From the NCBI GenBank assembly GCA_045591985.1, contig JAZNTV010000081.1, positions 1 through 26,702 of the forward strand: a stretch of DNA of 26,702 bases. The letters run 5' to 3'. A program made the position numbers and the translations under genes. Source of the DNA: SIG588 sp045591985. Its GTDB lineage: Bacteria > Bacillota > Clostridia > Oscillospirales > Acutalibacteraceae. Below are positions 1 through 5,472 of the stretch, piece after piece (the stretch's first letter is position 1; every line of letters begins with the position of its first letter). The notes under the pieces are model-generated. The model had not been told where the DNA came from. It was given only the letters and a program-made list of their open reading frames with translations, and made no database searches.

Positions 1-30
1 GGCAGTACTAATAGACCGAGGGCTTGACCT
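1..30 (+). rRNA. 23S rRNA, 3' end only
   Basis: The window opens inside the last bases of a large-subunit rRNA. The string GTACTAATAGACCGAGGGC followed by TTGACC is the usual 3' terminus of Firmicutes 23S rRNA. The mature end is placed near base 28-30 by analogy. A 5S gene about 120 bases downstream on the same strand confirms the 23S-5S order of an rRNA operon. Confidence 0.92.
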
Positions 31-151
31 GAACAGGCCAATATACTCGAGCACTTTTGCAGGAGGATACCCGATGCAAGGGAGACCTCCGGTAGATCTT
101 GACAGACTTAGTTATCTTTATTCAGTTTTCAGGGTATCAAACCTTGAATAG

Positions 152-268
<117 letters not shown>

Positions 269-270
269 TA

Positions 271-302
271 AACCTCCGCAGATTCGTCTGCGGAGGTTTT
301 TC
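271..302 (+). terminator. rRNA operon terminator
   Basis: A 12-bp perfect stem (AACCTCCGCAGA paired with TCTGCGGAGGTT) with a TTCG tetraloop runs into a T tract a few bases after the 5S gene. This is a classic intrinsic terminator of the rRNA operon. Confidence 0.93.
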
Positions 303-315
303 GTTTGCGCCAATG

Positions 316-349
316 AACAAGGGGGGCATGACGCTGTCCCCCCCTTGTT
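316..349. repeat. Second hairpin after the rRNA operon
   Basis: AACAAGGGGGG (316-326) pairs perfectly with CCCCCCTTGTT (339-349) around a 12-base loop. No T tract follows. It may be a processing or backup termination structure; its function is not known. Confidence 0.6.
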
Positions 350-393
350 AGGTTATCCCTCAAAGAGATAATCACTTATCTTACAGAGTATTC

Positions 394-432
394 AAAAACC
401 CCGAAACCATCACGGTTTTCGGGGTTTTCTTT
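394..432. terminator. Intrinsic terminator-like hairpin
   Basis: AAAACCCCGAAA pairs with TTTCGGGGTTTT around a short loop and runs into TTTTCTTTTT. No gene lies just upstream on the plus strand other than the rRNA operon, so it is either a backup rRNA terminator or a remnant from a lost neighbour. Confidence 0.75.
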
Positions 433-449
433 TTGCCTTGCTTTTTGCT

Positions 450-515
450 TTGGTGCAAACTTGGTGCAAATTATTTTAAAAGGACTATGACACACGAAAT
501 GTCATAGCCCTTTTT
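450..515. terminator. Direct repeat plus bidirectional terminator
   Basis: Two direct copies of TTGGTGCAAA (450-459 and 461-470) sit next to a hairpin at 477-515 whose arms are CTATGACA and TGTCATAG. The hairpin is flanked by T-rich ends in both directions (CCTTTTT rightward, TCCTTTTAAAAT leftward), so it can terminate the leftward Nudix gene that stops at 550. The direct repeat beside it resembles what can be left at the edge of an integrated element, but there is no integrase here. The 301-549 interval holds only these hairpins and repeats. Confidence 0.65.
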
Positions 516-549
516 CTTTATATGTTCAATATTTTTTGATTAGTGATAT

Positions 550-1029
550 TTAGCGGAGTATTTTATTTAAGGCCAAATATTCACGCAAATATATTCCACG
601 TCGCATTTCATCGGATTCAGTGTAATCTGCATGTTTTGAAAAAATAGTGCGAATTGTTTCTATCGGCATCCATCTTGGTTCCATACCTACCGCCTGTTCC
701 CGCTGCGTCAAATGCAATTCCGATGTACCTATGATATTACACAAAAAATAACGGTCAATATACTTTGTATCCTCATAGTACTCATTGATTTGCAATACGC
801 AATCGGAAGGCTCGACAACGAATCCTGTTTCTTCTTCAACTTCTCTTACACAACAACCTTTTTCATCTTCTTCATTTTCTATACCGCCTCCAGGAATCAT
901 CCATTGGTCAGTTTTTGTTTCATAATTAAGCAATATCAAGCCGTCTTTGACTACGATGCCACGGCAGGCAACTCTTACCTTATCCCAAGCACCAAAATAA
1001 TTATCGCCTACGATTTCGATTGTTTCCAT
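550..1029 (-). CDS. Nudix hydrolase
   Basis: The product is a cytoplasmic hydrolase of about 159 residues that should cleave a nucleoside diphosphate linked to another moiety; the substrate cannot be read from sequence. The Nudix box is complete: GGIENEE, then REVEEETGF, fitting G-x5-E-x7-REUxEExGU exactly. It lies about one third into the protein, as is normal. An in-frame GTG at 1038 is part of the ribosome site GAGGTG, so the ATG at 1029, six bases downstream of that site, is chosen as the start. The gene has its own promoter on the minus strand (TTGAAA, 17 bases, TATACT), stands alone, and ends before a hairpin able to terminate leftward transcription. It could serve in nucleotide-pool sanitation or as a housekeeping pyrophosphatase. 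Confidence 0.93.
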   Translation of the reverse strand: METIEIVGDNYFGAWDKVRVACRGIVVKDGLILLNYETKTDQWMIPGGGIENEEDEKGCCVREVEEETGFVVEPSDCVLQINEYYEDTKYIDRYFLCNIIGTSELHLTQREQAVGMEPRWMPIETIRTIFSKHADYTESDEMRRGIYLREYLALNKILR

Positions 1030-1068
1030 ATTCCACACCTCGCCAAATTCTTGCTTATCATTTCATTT

Positions 1069-1097
1069 AGTATATCACAAAATTATTAATTTTTCAA
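1069..1097 (-). promoter_or_regulatory. Sigma-A promoter of the Nudix gene
   Basis: Read on the minus strand, TTGAAA (1097-1092) is followed by a 17-base spacer and TATACT (1074-1069). This lies about 40 bases upstream of the chosen ATG. Confidence 0.75.
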
Positions 1098-1183
1098 ACT
1101 ACTTCAATCTTTATGACTCTTTTTCTTTATATAAGACTCTTTATTAATTATCATGATTATATAAGCATTATGAGCTTTGCGGT

Positions 1184-1545
1184 GACGTGGATACCCTGCG
1201 GGCGGGCGATCGCAGATCGCCCCTACCGCGTGGTTGAGGTGGGGTTGCAGCCCGTAGGGACGGGTCTCCCGACCCGTCCGTTTTACGACCGATCACCAAC
1301 CTGTGGCAGCACGGTAGGGGCGTGCATCGCACGTCCGCTTTACGATGACGTGGATACCCTGCGGGCGATCGCAGATCGCCCCTACCGCGTGGTTGAGGTT
1401 GGGTTGCAGCCCCGTAGGGACGGGTCTCCCGACGCGTCGTTTTACGACCGATCACCACCCTGTTGCGACACGGTAGGGGCGTGCATCGCACGTCCGTTTT
1501 ACGACCGATCGCCAACCTGTAGGGACGGGTCTCCCGACCCGTCCG
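1184..1545. repeat. Composite palindromic tandem repeat
   Basis: A unit of about 163 bases that begins GACGTGGATACCCTGCGGG occurs at 1184 and again at 1347, and a third partial unit runs on to about 1545. Each unit is built from three hairpin modules: GGGCGATC-GCA-GATCGCCC (1204-1222 and 1363-1381), GACGGGTC-TCCC-GACCCGTC (1259-1278, a mutated copy at 1419-1438, and 1524-1543), and GGGGCGTGC-ATC-GCACGTCC (about 1317-1335 and 1477-1495). The modules are joined by near-identical linkers such as TTTTACGACCGATC. The segment is open in both strands, but only because it is GC-rich and repetitive; the translations are low-complexity and match no family. I treat it as an intergenic repeat and not as a gene. 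It fills most of the 1100-1587 interval. Confidence 0.85.
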
Positions 1546-1586
1546 TTTACGACTGCGCACCACCCCGTGGCGACACGCTGGAGGCG

Positions 1587-1664
1587 ACGGGACTTACGGC
1601 GGCGGATTTTACTCCGATAAAAGAAGCGCTGTGTATTGAAAAAGCGCGCTACGAAGCACGATAA
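1587..1664 (+). pseudogene. C-terminal remnant of an SDR epimerase gene
   Basis: The last 25 codons before the TAA at 1662-1664 read TGLTAADFTPIKEAL then CIEKARYEAR. This matches the C-terminus of the intact epimerase at 3204-4145, which ends TGLTQSDFTPLKDAL then RIEKARYEAK. The DNA is also similar: ACGGGACTTACG is identical and GAAAGCGCG recurs. Upstream of this scrap there is no Rossmann domain, only the palindromic repeat array, which runs to within a few tens of bases of it. A strong terminator follows directly, as it does after the intact gene. This is the tail of a former or partially copied paralogue whose body is gone. Confidence 0.8.
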
Positions 1665-1667
1665 AGC

Positions 1668-1701
1668 AAACCGCCCTGCGGATAAACGCAGGGCGGTTTT
1701 T
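1668..1701 (+). terminator. Intrinsic terminator after the epimerase remnant
   Basis: AAACCGCCCTGCG (1668-1680) pairs perfectly with CGCAGGGCGGTTT (1687-1699) around GATAAA and continues into a T tract. It begins four bases after the remnant's stop codon, so the terminator of the old gene is preserved. Confidence 0.9.
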
Positions 1702-1711
1702 GTAATGCGAA

Positions 1712-1734
1712 AACCACGCGATAGTCGCGTGGTT
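1712..1734. repeat. Short perfect hairpin
   Basis: AACCACGCGA pairs with TCGCGTGGTT around a TAG loop. It lies ten bases after the preceding terminator, with no T tract. I see nothing else in 1735-1817. Confidence 0.6.
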
Positions 1735-1818
1735 CGGTAAGAATTATATAGTTGAGTAAGAACGAAGATTGGGGAAAAGACAAAAAAGAAACGGGTGTTG
1801 AACGATGGGAATGTCCGC

Positions 1819-1938
1819 TTGCCTCCCCTTGTCAGGGGAGGTGGATTTTGCCGTAGGCAAAAGACGGAGGGGTAGTTATCGTTATCTCTCCCTCAGTCAA
1901 AACCTACGGTTTTGCCAGCTCCCTCGTCAGAGGGAGCC
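1819..1938. repeat. MITE-like four-hairpin element
   Basis: A compact element of about 120 bases is built from four hairpins in mirror order: CCTCCCCT/AGGGGAGG (1822-1841), TTTTGCC/GGCAAAA (1846-1862), CAAAACC/GGTTTTG (1898-1914) and GCTCCCTC/GAGGGAGC (1918-1937). The left half is an imperfect inverted copy of the right half, so the whole element can fold as one long hairpin. Elements of this style recur between genes in gut Clostridia (my recollection, not checked). It has no coding capacity. Small hairpins follow at 1965-1981 (TACGCG/CGCGTA) and 1988-2001 (GCATAG/CTATGC). Confidence 0.75.
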
Positions 1939-2011
1939 GTTCCGGCGCGACTGACAATCGTACTTACGCGTTGGACGCGTAGCGAGGAGCATAGGGCTAT
2001 GCCCGCATAAG

Positions 2012-2035
2012 AAAAACCACCCGCTAGGCGGGTGG
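2012..2035 (-). terminator. Terminator of the SHOCT gene
   Basis: On the minus strand CCACCCGC pairs with GCGGGTGG and is followed by TTTTT. It lies about 95 bases past the stop of the leftward gene that ends at 2129. Between the two (2036-2128) I see no gene. Confidence 0.8.
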
Positions 2036-2128
2036 ATGTTTATTAAACGATGTATCGATGCTAAGGGAAGGCGGGTGGCGATCGTCGCCTCGATCGGATC
2101 GGACGGTTGCCCTTTCCGCAATCGTCGG

Positions 2129-2740
2129 TTACAGACCCAGCAACTCTTTTTTCTTGGCATCAAATTCTTCTTGCGTTAGGATGCCCGCATCCAGAAGATC
2201 CTTGAATTTCTTCAATTCTTCAGCGGGGGACACTTGTTGCACCACCCCGCCGACAGGCGCATTCTTGATATCTTCGATCTGCTTACGAATAAACGCAACG
2301 ATGATTTCGGCTTCGGCATTGCGCTCCTTGCCGCTGAATTGAATGGCGTTTTCGCCGCCATATTGACTGGAGGAGGAGGTTACGCCGCCGGCAGCGGTTT
2401 CGATTTGTATATATCCGTCGGCAATGGAGGACGGTTTATATTGTACACCGATGGCATCTTTATAGTAAATGGTCTTTTCGCCCTGCGTGACCGATGTGCC
2501 GAATAATAAGCCGGTGACAACGGTGGAAGAGGATTGTGTTGATGTAAACACCACTTTGTTGTCGTAGATATCCAGAATCTTTCCGAGATTGTTTACCATA
2601 CAATACCGAACACCCTCAGGACGCATTTTGATACGTTCCTCCATCGGTGCGGATGCCAACGCTTTGTTTTTGGCTTCCTGCTCTTTTAAACCGTCGGTGT
2701 AGTTTTTGGCTGCCTCTTTTGCCTTGTCAAAAATGCCCAT
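2129..2740 (-). CDS. SHOCT-domain protein with PH-like core
   Basis: The product is a 203-residue cytoplasmic protein with no signal peptide or membrane helix. Residues 1-40 are charged and probably helical (MGIFDKAKEAAKNYTDGL). Residues 55-157 form a beta-rich stretch resembling the PH-like/DUF4429 fold that often precedes SHOCT. Residues 173-203 are a clear SHOCT motif (EELKKFKDLLDAGILTQEEF, then KKKELLGL at the very end). SHOCT domains are thought to act in oligomerisation; the protein's biochemical role is unknown. The ATG at 2740 has AAGGA and GAGGAAG upstream. The gene is divergent from a small XRE regulator, and the space between them carries two operator-like palindromes, so it is probably controlled by that regulator. 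Confidence 0.85.
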   Translation of the reverse strand: MGIFDKAKEAAKNYTDGLKEQEAKNKALASAPMEERIKMRPEGVRYCMVNNLGKILDIYDNKVVFTSTQSSSTVVTGLLFGTSVTQGEKTIYYKDAIGVQYKPSSIADGYIQIETAAGGVTSSSSQYGGENAIQFSGKERNAEAEIIVAFIRKQIEDIKNAPVGGVVQQVSPAEELKKFKDLLDAGILTQEEFDAKKKELLGL

Positions 2741-2782
2741 GTCTGATCCTTCTTCCTCTAAAAGATTGTAAATTTGGTGGCG

Positions 2783-2823
2783 TGTAACAAAATGTTACAT
2801 AAATAGCGTAACACAATGTTACA
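2783..2823. promoter_or_regulatory. Two palindromic operators in a divergent promoter
   Basis: TGTAAC-AAAAT-GTTACA (2783-2799) and CGTAAC-ACAAT-GTTACA (2807-2823) are two near-identical 17-bp palindromes with centres 24 bp apart. They lie between the leftward SHOCT gene and the rightward XRE gene. On the minus strand a TTGACA (2833-2828) just outside them could be the -35 box for the SHOCT gene, with the operators covering the spacer, -10 and start regions. The natural reading is cooperative binding by the adjacent XRE dimer. The -10 boxes are not clear. Confidence 0.8.
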
Positions 2824-2844
2824 ATTTTGTCAAGAGGTGATTGT

Positions 2845-3048
2845 GTGATCGGCTTAAAAATCATACGCAAACAGCGCAACCTGAACCAACAAAAAGTAGC
2901 GATGGATCTCAACATATCACGGGAGGCTCTGTCGTATTACGAAAACGGTAAGCGAGAGCCTTCTTTGGCGTTATTGGTGGCGATGTCGCAATATTTTAAT
3001 GTATCGATCAATTACTTGATTACCGGGGAAGAGTTTATAAAAAAATGA
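2845..3048 (+). CDS. Small XRE-family regulator
   Basis: The product is a 67-residue protein made of a single Cro/C1-type helix-turn-helix domain: helix 2 near residues 15-22 (QQKVAMDL) and recognition helix near 26-34 (REALSYYEN), then the usual KREPSLALL and FNVSINYLITG helices. An upstream in-frame TTG at 2827 is possible, but AGAGGTGA at 2833-2840 places the ribosome just before the GTG at 2845, which I choose. It is divergent from the SHOCT gene over two TGTAAC-N5-GTTACA palindromes, which are likely its own operators. It would then regulate both itself and the neighbour. A terminator starts at its stop codon. With no C-terminal sensor domain, its inducer is unknown. Confidence 0.88.
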   Translation: MIGLKIIRKQRNLNQQKVAMDLNISREALSYYENGKREPSLALLVAMSQYFNVSINYLITGEEFIKK

Positions 3049-3085
3049 ACCTGCCGTTCCGCTTGGAATGACAGGTTTGCTTTTT
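3048..3085 (+). terminator. Terminator of the XRE gene
   Basis: AACCTG(C)C..TTCC pairs with GGAA..ACAGGTT and is followed by GCTTTTT. The hairpin begins at the last base of the XRE stop codon. Confidence 0.75.
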
Positions 3086-3203
3086 AGCCAAAGAGGATGA
3101 GCAGTGAGACCCTAAGCAGAAAGTTACCTCATTTTTTATAGTATCGTGCCTTTTTCATCGTGTTGCAATCGTTTATAATAAAAACGGTAAAGGAGTGGTC
3201 AAT

Positions 3204-4145
3204 ATGAACGGAAAGATGGTTTTGCTTATTGGCGGTAGCGGCACACTGGGCGAATACACCATGCAGGAGTTGCTGCGGCGCGGTTGTGCCCATGTGGATG
3301 TGATCTGTCTGGAGGATAAGATGTCCGACGACCCCCGCGTTTCCTACTATAAAGGGGATGCCATGGTGTATGCCTACTTGGAAGAGTTTTTGACGGGTCG
3401 TCATTACGATGGTATTGTGAACTTTTTGCATTACAGTAATCCCAATGTGTACCCTATCGTCCACCGGCTGCTGATGAAGCGGTGTGACCATTTGATCTTT
3501 CTGTCGTCCTATCGCGTGTATGCCGACGTGCAGCACCCCGTTACCGAATCCGCCCCCAAACTGCTGGATGTGCTTGATGACACGGTGTTTTTGCAAAACG
3601 AAGGGTATGCCGTGCCGAAAACGTGGTGTGAACATTATATGGCCTCTACTGCCGAAGATCACTGGACGGTGGTGCGGCCGGTCATCTCCTTTTCAAAATA
3701 CCGCTTCGACCTGGTGACCCATACCGGCGCTGTGCTGCTGAACAAGATCGCCGCAGAGGAAACGGTGCCGTTGCCGCTGGAAGCCAAAGATCTGGTGGCG
3801 GGCCTGGATTGGGCGGGCAACAGCGGTAAACTGATCGCTCACCTGCTGGGCAATCCCGCGACCTTCCGCGAAGCCTATACCGTTTCCACTGCACAAAACC
3901 TCACGTGGGGAGAGGTAGCCGAACTGTATAAGGAGGTGTTCGGTCTCGTATATGAATGGGTATCGACCGACGATTATCTTGCGGCCACCAACCGCTTTAA
4001 CTACGATGCATTTCGTTACGACCGTATGTATAACCGCCTTATGGATAACCGCAAAATTTTAGCGGTAACGGGACTTACGCAGTCGGATTTCACACCGCTG
4101 AAAGACGCGCTTCGTATTGAGAAAGCGCGTTATGAAGCAAAATGA
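3204..4145 (+). CDS. NAD-dependent epimerase/dehydratase (extended SDR)
   Basis: The product is a 313-residue extended short-chain dehydrogenase/reductase that should act on a nucleotide sugar or similar substrate. The N-terminal Rossmann motif is GGSGTLG (residues 10-16). The catalytic set is present: Ser in LSSYRVY (about 101-102) and Tyr/Lys in YAVPK (Y135, K139). VRPVISF follows as in the family. An in-frame GTG at 3195 overlaps the ribosome site AAAGGAG, so the ATG at 3204 is the better start. A TATAAT at 3175-3180 could be the -10 box, with only a weak -35. The gene stands alone and ends before a terminator. Its C-terminal 25 codons recur as an isolated remnant at 1587-1664. The substrate is not identifiable. 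Confidence 0.9.
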   Translation: MNGKMVLLIGGSGTLGEYTMQELLRRGCAHVDVICLEDKMSDDPRVSYYKGDAMVYAYLEEFLTGRHYDGIVNFLHYSNPNVYPIVHRLLMKRCDHLIFLSSYRVYADVQHPVTESAPKLLDVLDDTVFLQNEGYAVPKTWCEHYMASTAEDHWTVVRPVISFSKYRFDLVTHTGAVLLNKIAAEETVPLPLEAKDLVAGLDWAGNSGKLIAHLLGNPATFREAYTVSTAQNLTWGEVAELYKEVFGLVYEWVSTDDYLAATNRFNYDAFRYDRMYNRLMDNRKILAVTGLTQSDFTPLKDALRIEKARYEAK

Positions 4146-4161
4146 TTCTCATGTCGGAACA

Positions 4162-4200
4162 CAAAAAAGAACCGTCACTGTTGTGACGGGTCTTTTTTGT
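4162..4200 (+). terminator. Terminator of the epimerase gene
   Basis: AAAAAAGA.CCGTCAC pairs with GTGACGG.TCTTTTTT around a TGTT loop. The stem and T tract begin about 17 bases after the stop codon. The rest of the gap to 4338 has only a small hairpin at about 4249-4270. Confidence 0.9.
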
Positions 4201-4337
4201 GTGCTAAACCCCTGTTTTGCAAATGTAACAGACGGAGAGAAAGGGCGTGTCCGTTTTTGTGAAAACGGATATGCCGGCCTCAGCGACAACGGATTTGCCG
4301 TACTTTTGGTGTTTATACAACCATTCGTTGGCGGGTG

Positions 4338-4837
4338 TTATGCATCGCTTGCAAGTCTTCCGCAATGAGGGCAGGCGTCCCCGTAAAAACGATTACCGCA
4401 TTCACAACGATGCGACAGCTTGGATGCCGGGGCGACGCTTGGGGCGGGCGCGGCGGACGGTTGTGCAGGGATATCGGCTTCGGTTCCGCAGATCGGGCAG
4501 TATTTGCCGATAAAACCTCGCCGCATTTGGTGCATTGGTTGGTTTTTCGCAGATCGGCACTCGATTGATCGAATGTCGAGCCCCTTTTTCCGAGCATGCG
4601 CATTATCTCCGCCGTGTTCCTTTCGTTTTCGCGGGTCGCTTCCACCAATTCGCCGAAAGCATATAAGAACCACAGTGCGATCCACGAAGCAGTGATGCCG
4701 ACAACAATGGTGACAATCGCCGCGCCTGCGGCGTCGTTTTTAAACAGAGGAATGCTTTCAACGAAAATGCCGATGACACACAGAATAAAAACGACCACGG
4801 CCAAGGATTTGATTTTTCCGCCAATATTACTGAACAC
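4338..4837 (-). pseudogene. Frameshifted membrane zinc-ribbon protein
   Basis: The gene starts at a GTG (4837), seven bases after GGAGG. The first frame encodes two membrane helices (about residues 10-33 and 37-62), a charged linker, and CTKCGEV. It then runs on into a proline-rich tail of no family. In another frame the sequence just after the A-run at 4512-4515 reads GKYCPICGTEAD and ends CECGNRFYGDACPHCGRLAS, stopping at 4338. Joining the two frames with one extra base gives two complete CxxC...CxxC zinc ribbons and a protein of about 166 residues. So a single base is missing in a short homopolymer (four T on the coding strand). Either the gene is broken in this genome or the assembly has an error. 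It is divergent from an XRE gene and has a good promoter. Function unknown. Confidence 0.8.
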
Positions 4838-4868
4838 GACAAAACCTCCGGATATGTTTTATATTTCG

Positions 4869-4937
4869 AGGAACTATAGTGCCCATAATTATACGTGTGT
4901 AGTTCCTATTTGCCAAGCGTTTTAGGAATTGTAATTC
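4869..4937. promoter_or_regulatory. Divergent promoter with inverted repeat
   Basis: On the minus strand, TTGGCA (4916-4911), a 17-base spacer and TATAAT (4893-4888) form a strong sigma-A promoter for the zinc-ribbon gene. An inverted repeat AGGAACTA (4869-4876) and TAGTTCCT (4900-4907) brackets its -10 box, one arm lying in the spacer. A second small palindrome GAATT-GT-AATTC (4926-4937) lies nearer the XRE gene. These are candidate operators for the XRE protein encoded at 4966. Confidence 0.7.
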
Positions 4938-4965
4938 ATATCATAAAAATATCGGAGGAACTAAG

Positions 4966-5292
4966 ATGCTTATTTCGGATCTTCATACCATAGGCAATAA
5001 CGTATACAAGGCGAGAAAGGCCAAAGGGTTCACCCAAGCCGAAGTGGCCGAAAAAGCAGAACTTTCCGATCGCACCTATGCGGATATCGAACGCGGAAGC
5101 GTCAGTATGCGCATCGATTCGTTGCTGAAAATCTGCGGCGCGCTTAACATTACCCCGAACGAGATCCTGGTTGTGGACAGGGATGTGAAGGTGACGGAAC
5201 GCGATATTGCGGATAGCATAAAAGAATGCTCAAGCAGTCAAAAAGAAACCGCGTTAAAACTTTTGAGCATCTATCTCGATTCTTTAAAATGA
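4966..5292 (+). CDS. XRE-family regulator
   Basis: The product is a 108-residue DNA-binding protein. Residues 11-66 form a Cro/C1-type helix-turn-helix (FTQAEVAEKAELSDRTYADI is the core), and MRIDSLLKICGALNITPNEI completes the five-helix domain. Residues 70-108 are a short helical tail (KVTERDIADSI then ETALKLLSIYLDSL) that may dimerise. The ATG follows CGGAGGAA by five bases. The gene is divergent from the zinc-ribbon membrane gene, with an inverted repeat in the gap that is a plausible operator. It probably controls itself and that neighbour. The ligand or signal is unknown. Confidence 0.9.
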   Translation: MLISDLHTIGNNVYKARKAKGFTQAEVAEKAELSDRTYADIERGSVSMRIDSLLKICGALNITPNEILVVDRDVKVTERDIADSIKECSSSQKETALKLLSIYLDSLK

Positions 5293-5327
5293 GAATGCAA
5301 AAACGGTGTGTGAATAGGTGATTTTGC

Positions 5328-5354
5328 AGAGCGGCAGGGGGACCCTGCCGCTCT
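5328..5354 (+). terminator. Strong hairpin after the XRE gene
   Basis: AGAGCGGCAGGG (5328-5339) pairs perfectly over 12 bp with CCCTGCCGCTCT (5343-5354) around a 3-base loop. There is no T tract, so termination is only probable. Confidence 0.6.
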
Positions 5355-5399
5355 ATCGTATGATCCACAGAGAACGCATAAGGTGATGCGCTGTTTCGC

Positions 5400-5428
5400 T
5401 TGACTTTCGTTTGTCTGTGTGGTAACAT
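5400..5428 (+). promoter_or_regulatory. Sigma-A promoter of the dockerin gene
   Basis: TTGACT (5400-5405), a 17-base spacer and TAACAT (5423-5428) lie about 45 bases upstream of the ATG at 5473. Confidence 0.75.
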
Positions 5429-5472
5429 AGAGCGCACATGGATTACTTACACTGTTTCAGGAGGGGAAAGAT

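Noticed and set aside
1184..1545. CRISPR array
   Set aside because: The repeat unit is about 163 bases and made of several palindromes. There are no unique spacers of regular length and no cas genes.
1113..1586. An open reading frame over the palindromic repeats (and another on the opposite strand)
   Set aside because: The translation is repetitive, follows the DNA repeats and has no ribosome site or known domain. Only the last 25 codons match a real protein.
4500..4530. Programmed -1 frameshifting in the zinc-ribbon gene
   Set aside because: A -1 slip would restore the second ribbon, but the site is not a canonical X-XXY-YYZ heptamer and no downstream pseudoknot is evident. A missing base is the simpler explanation.
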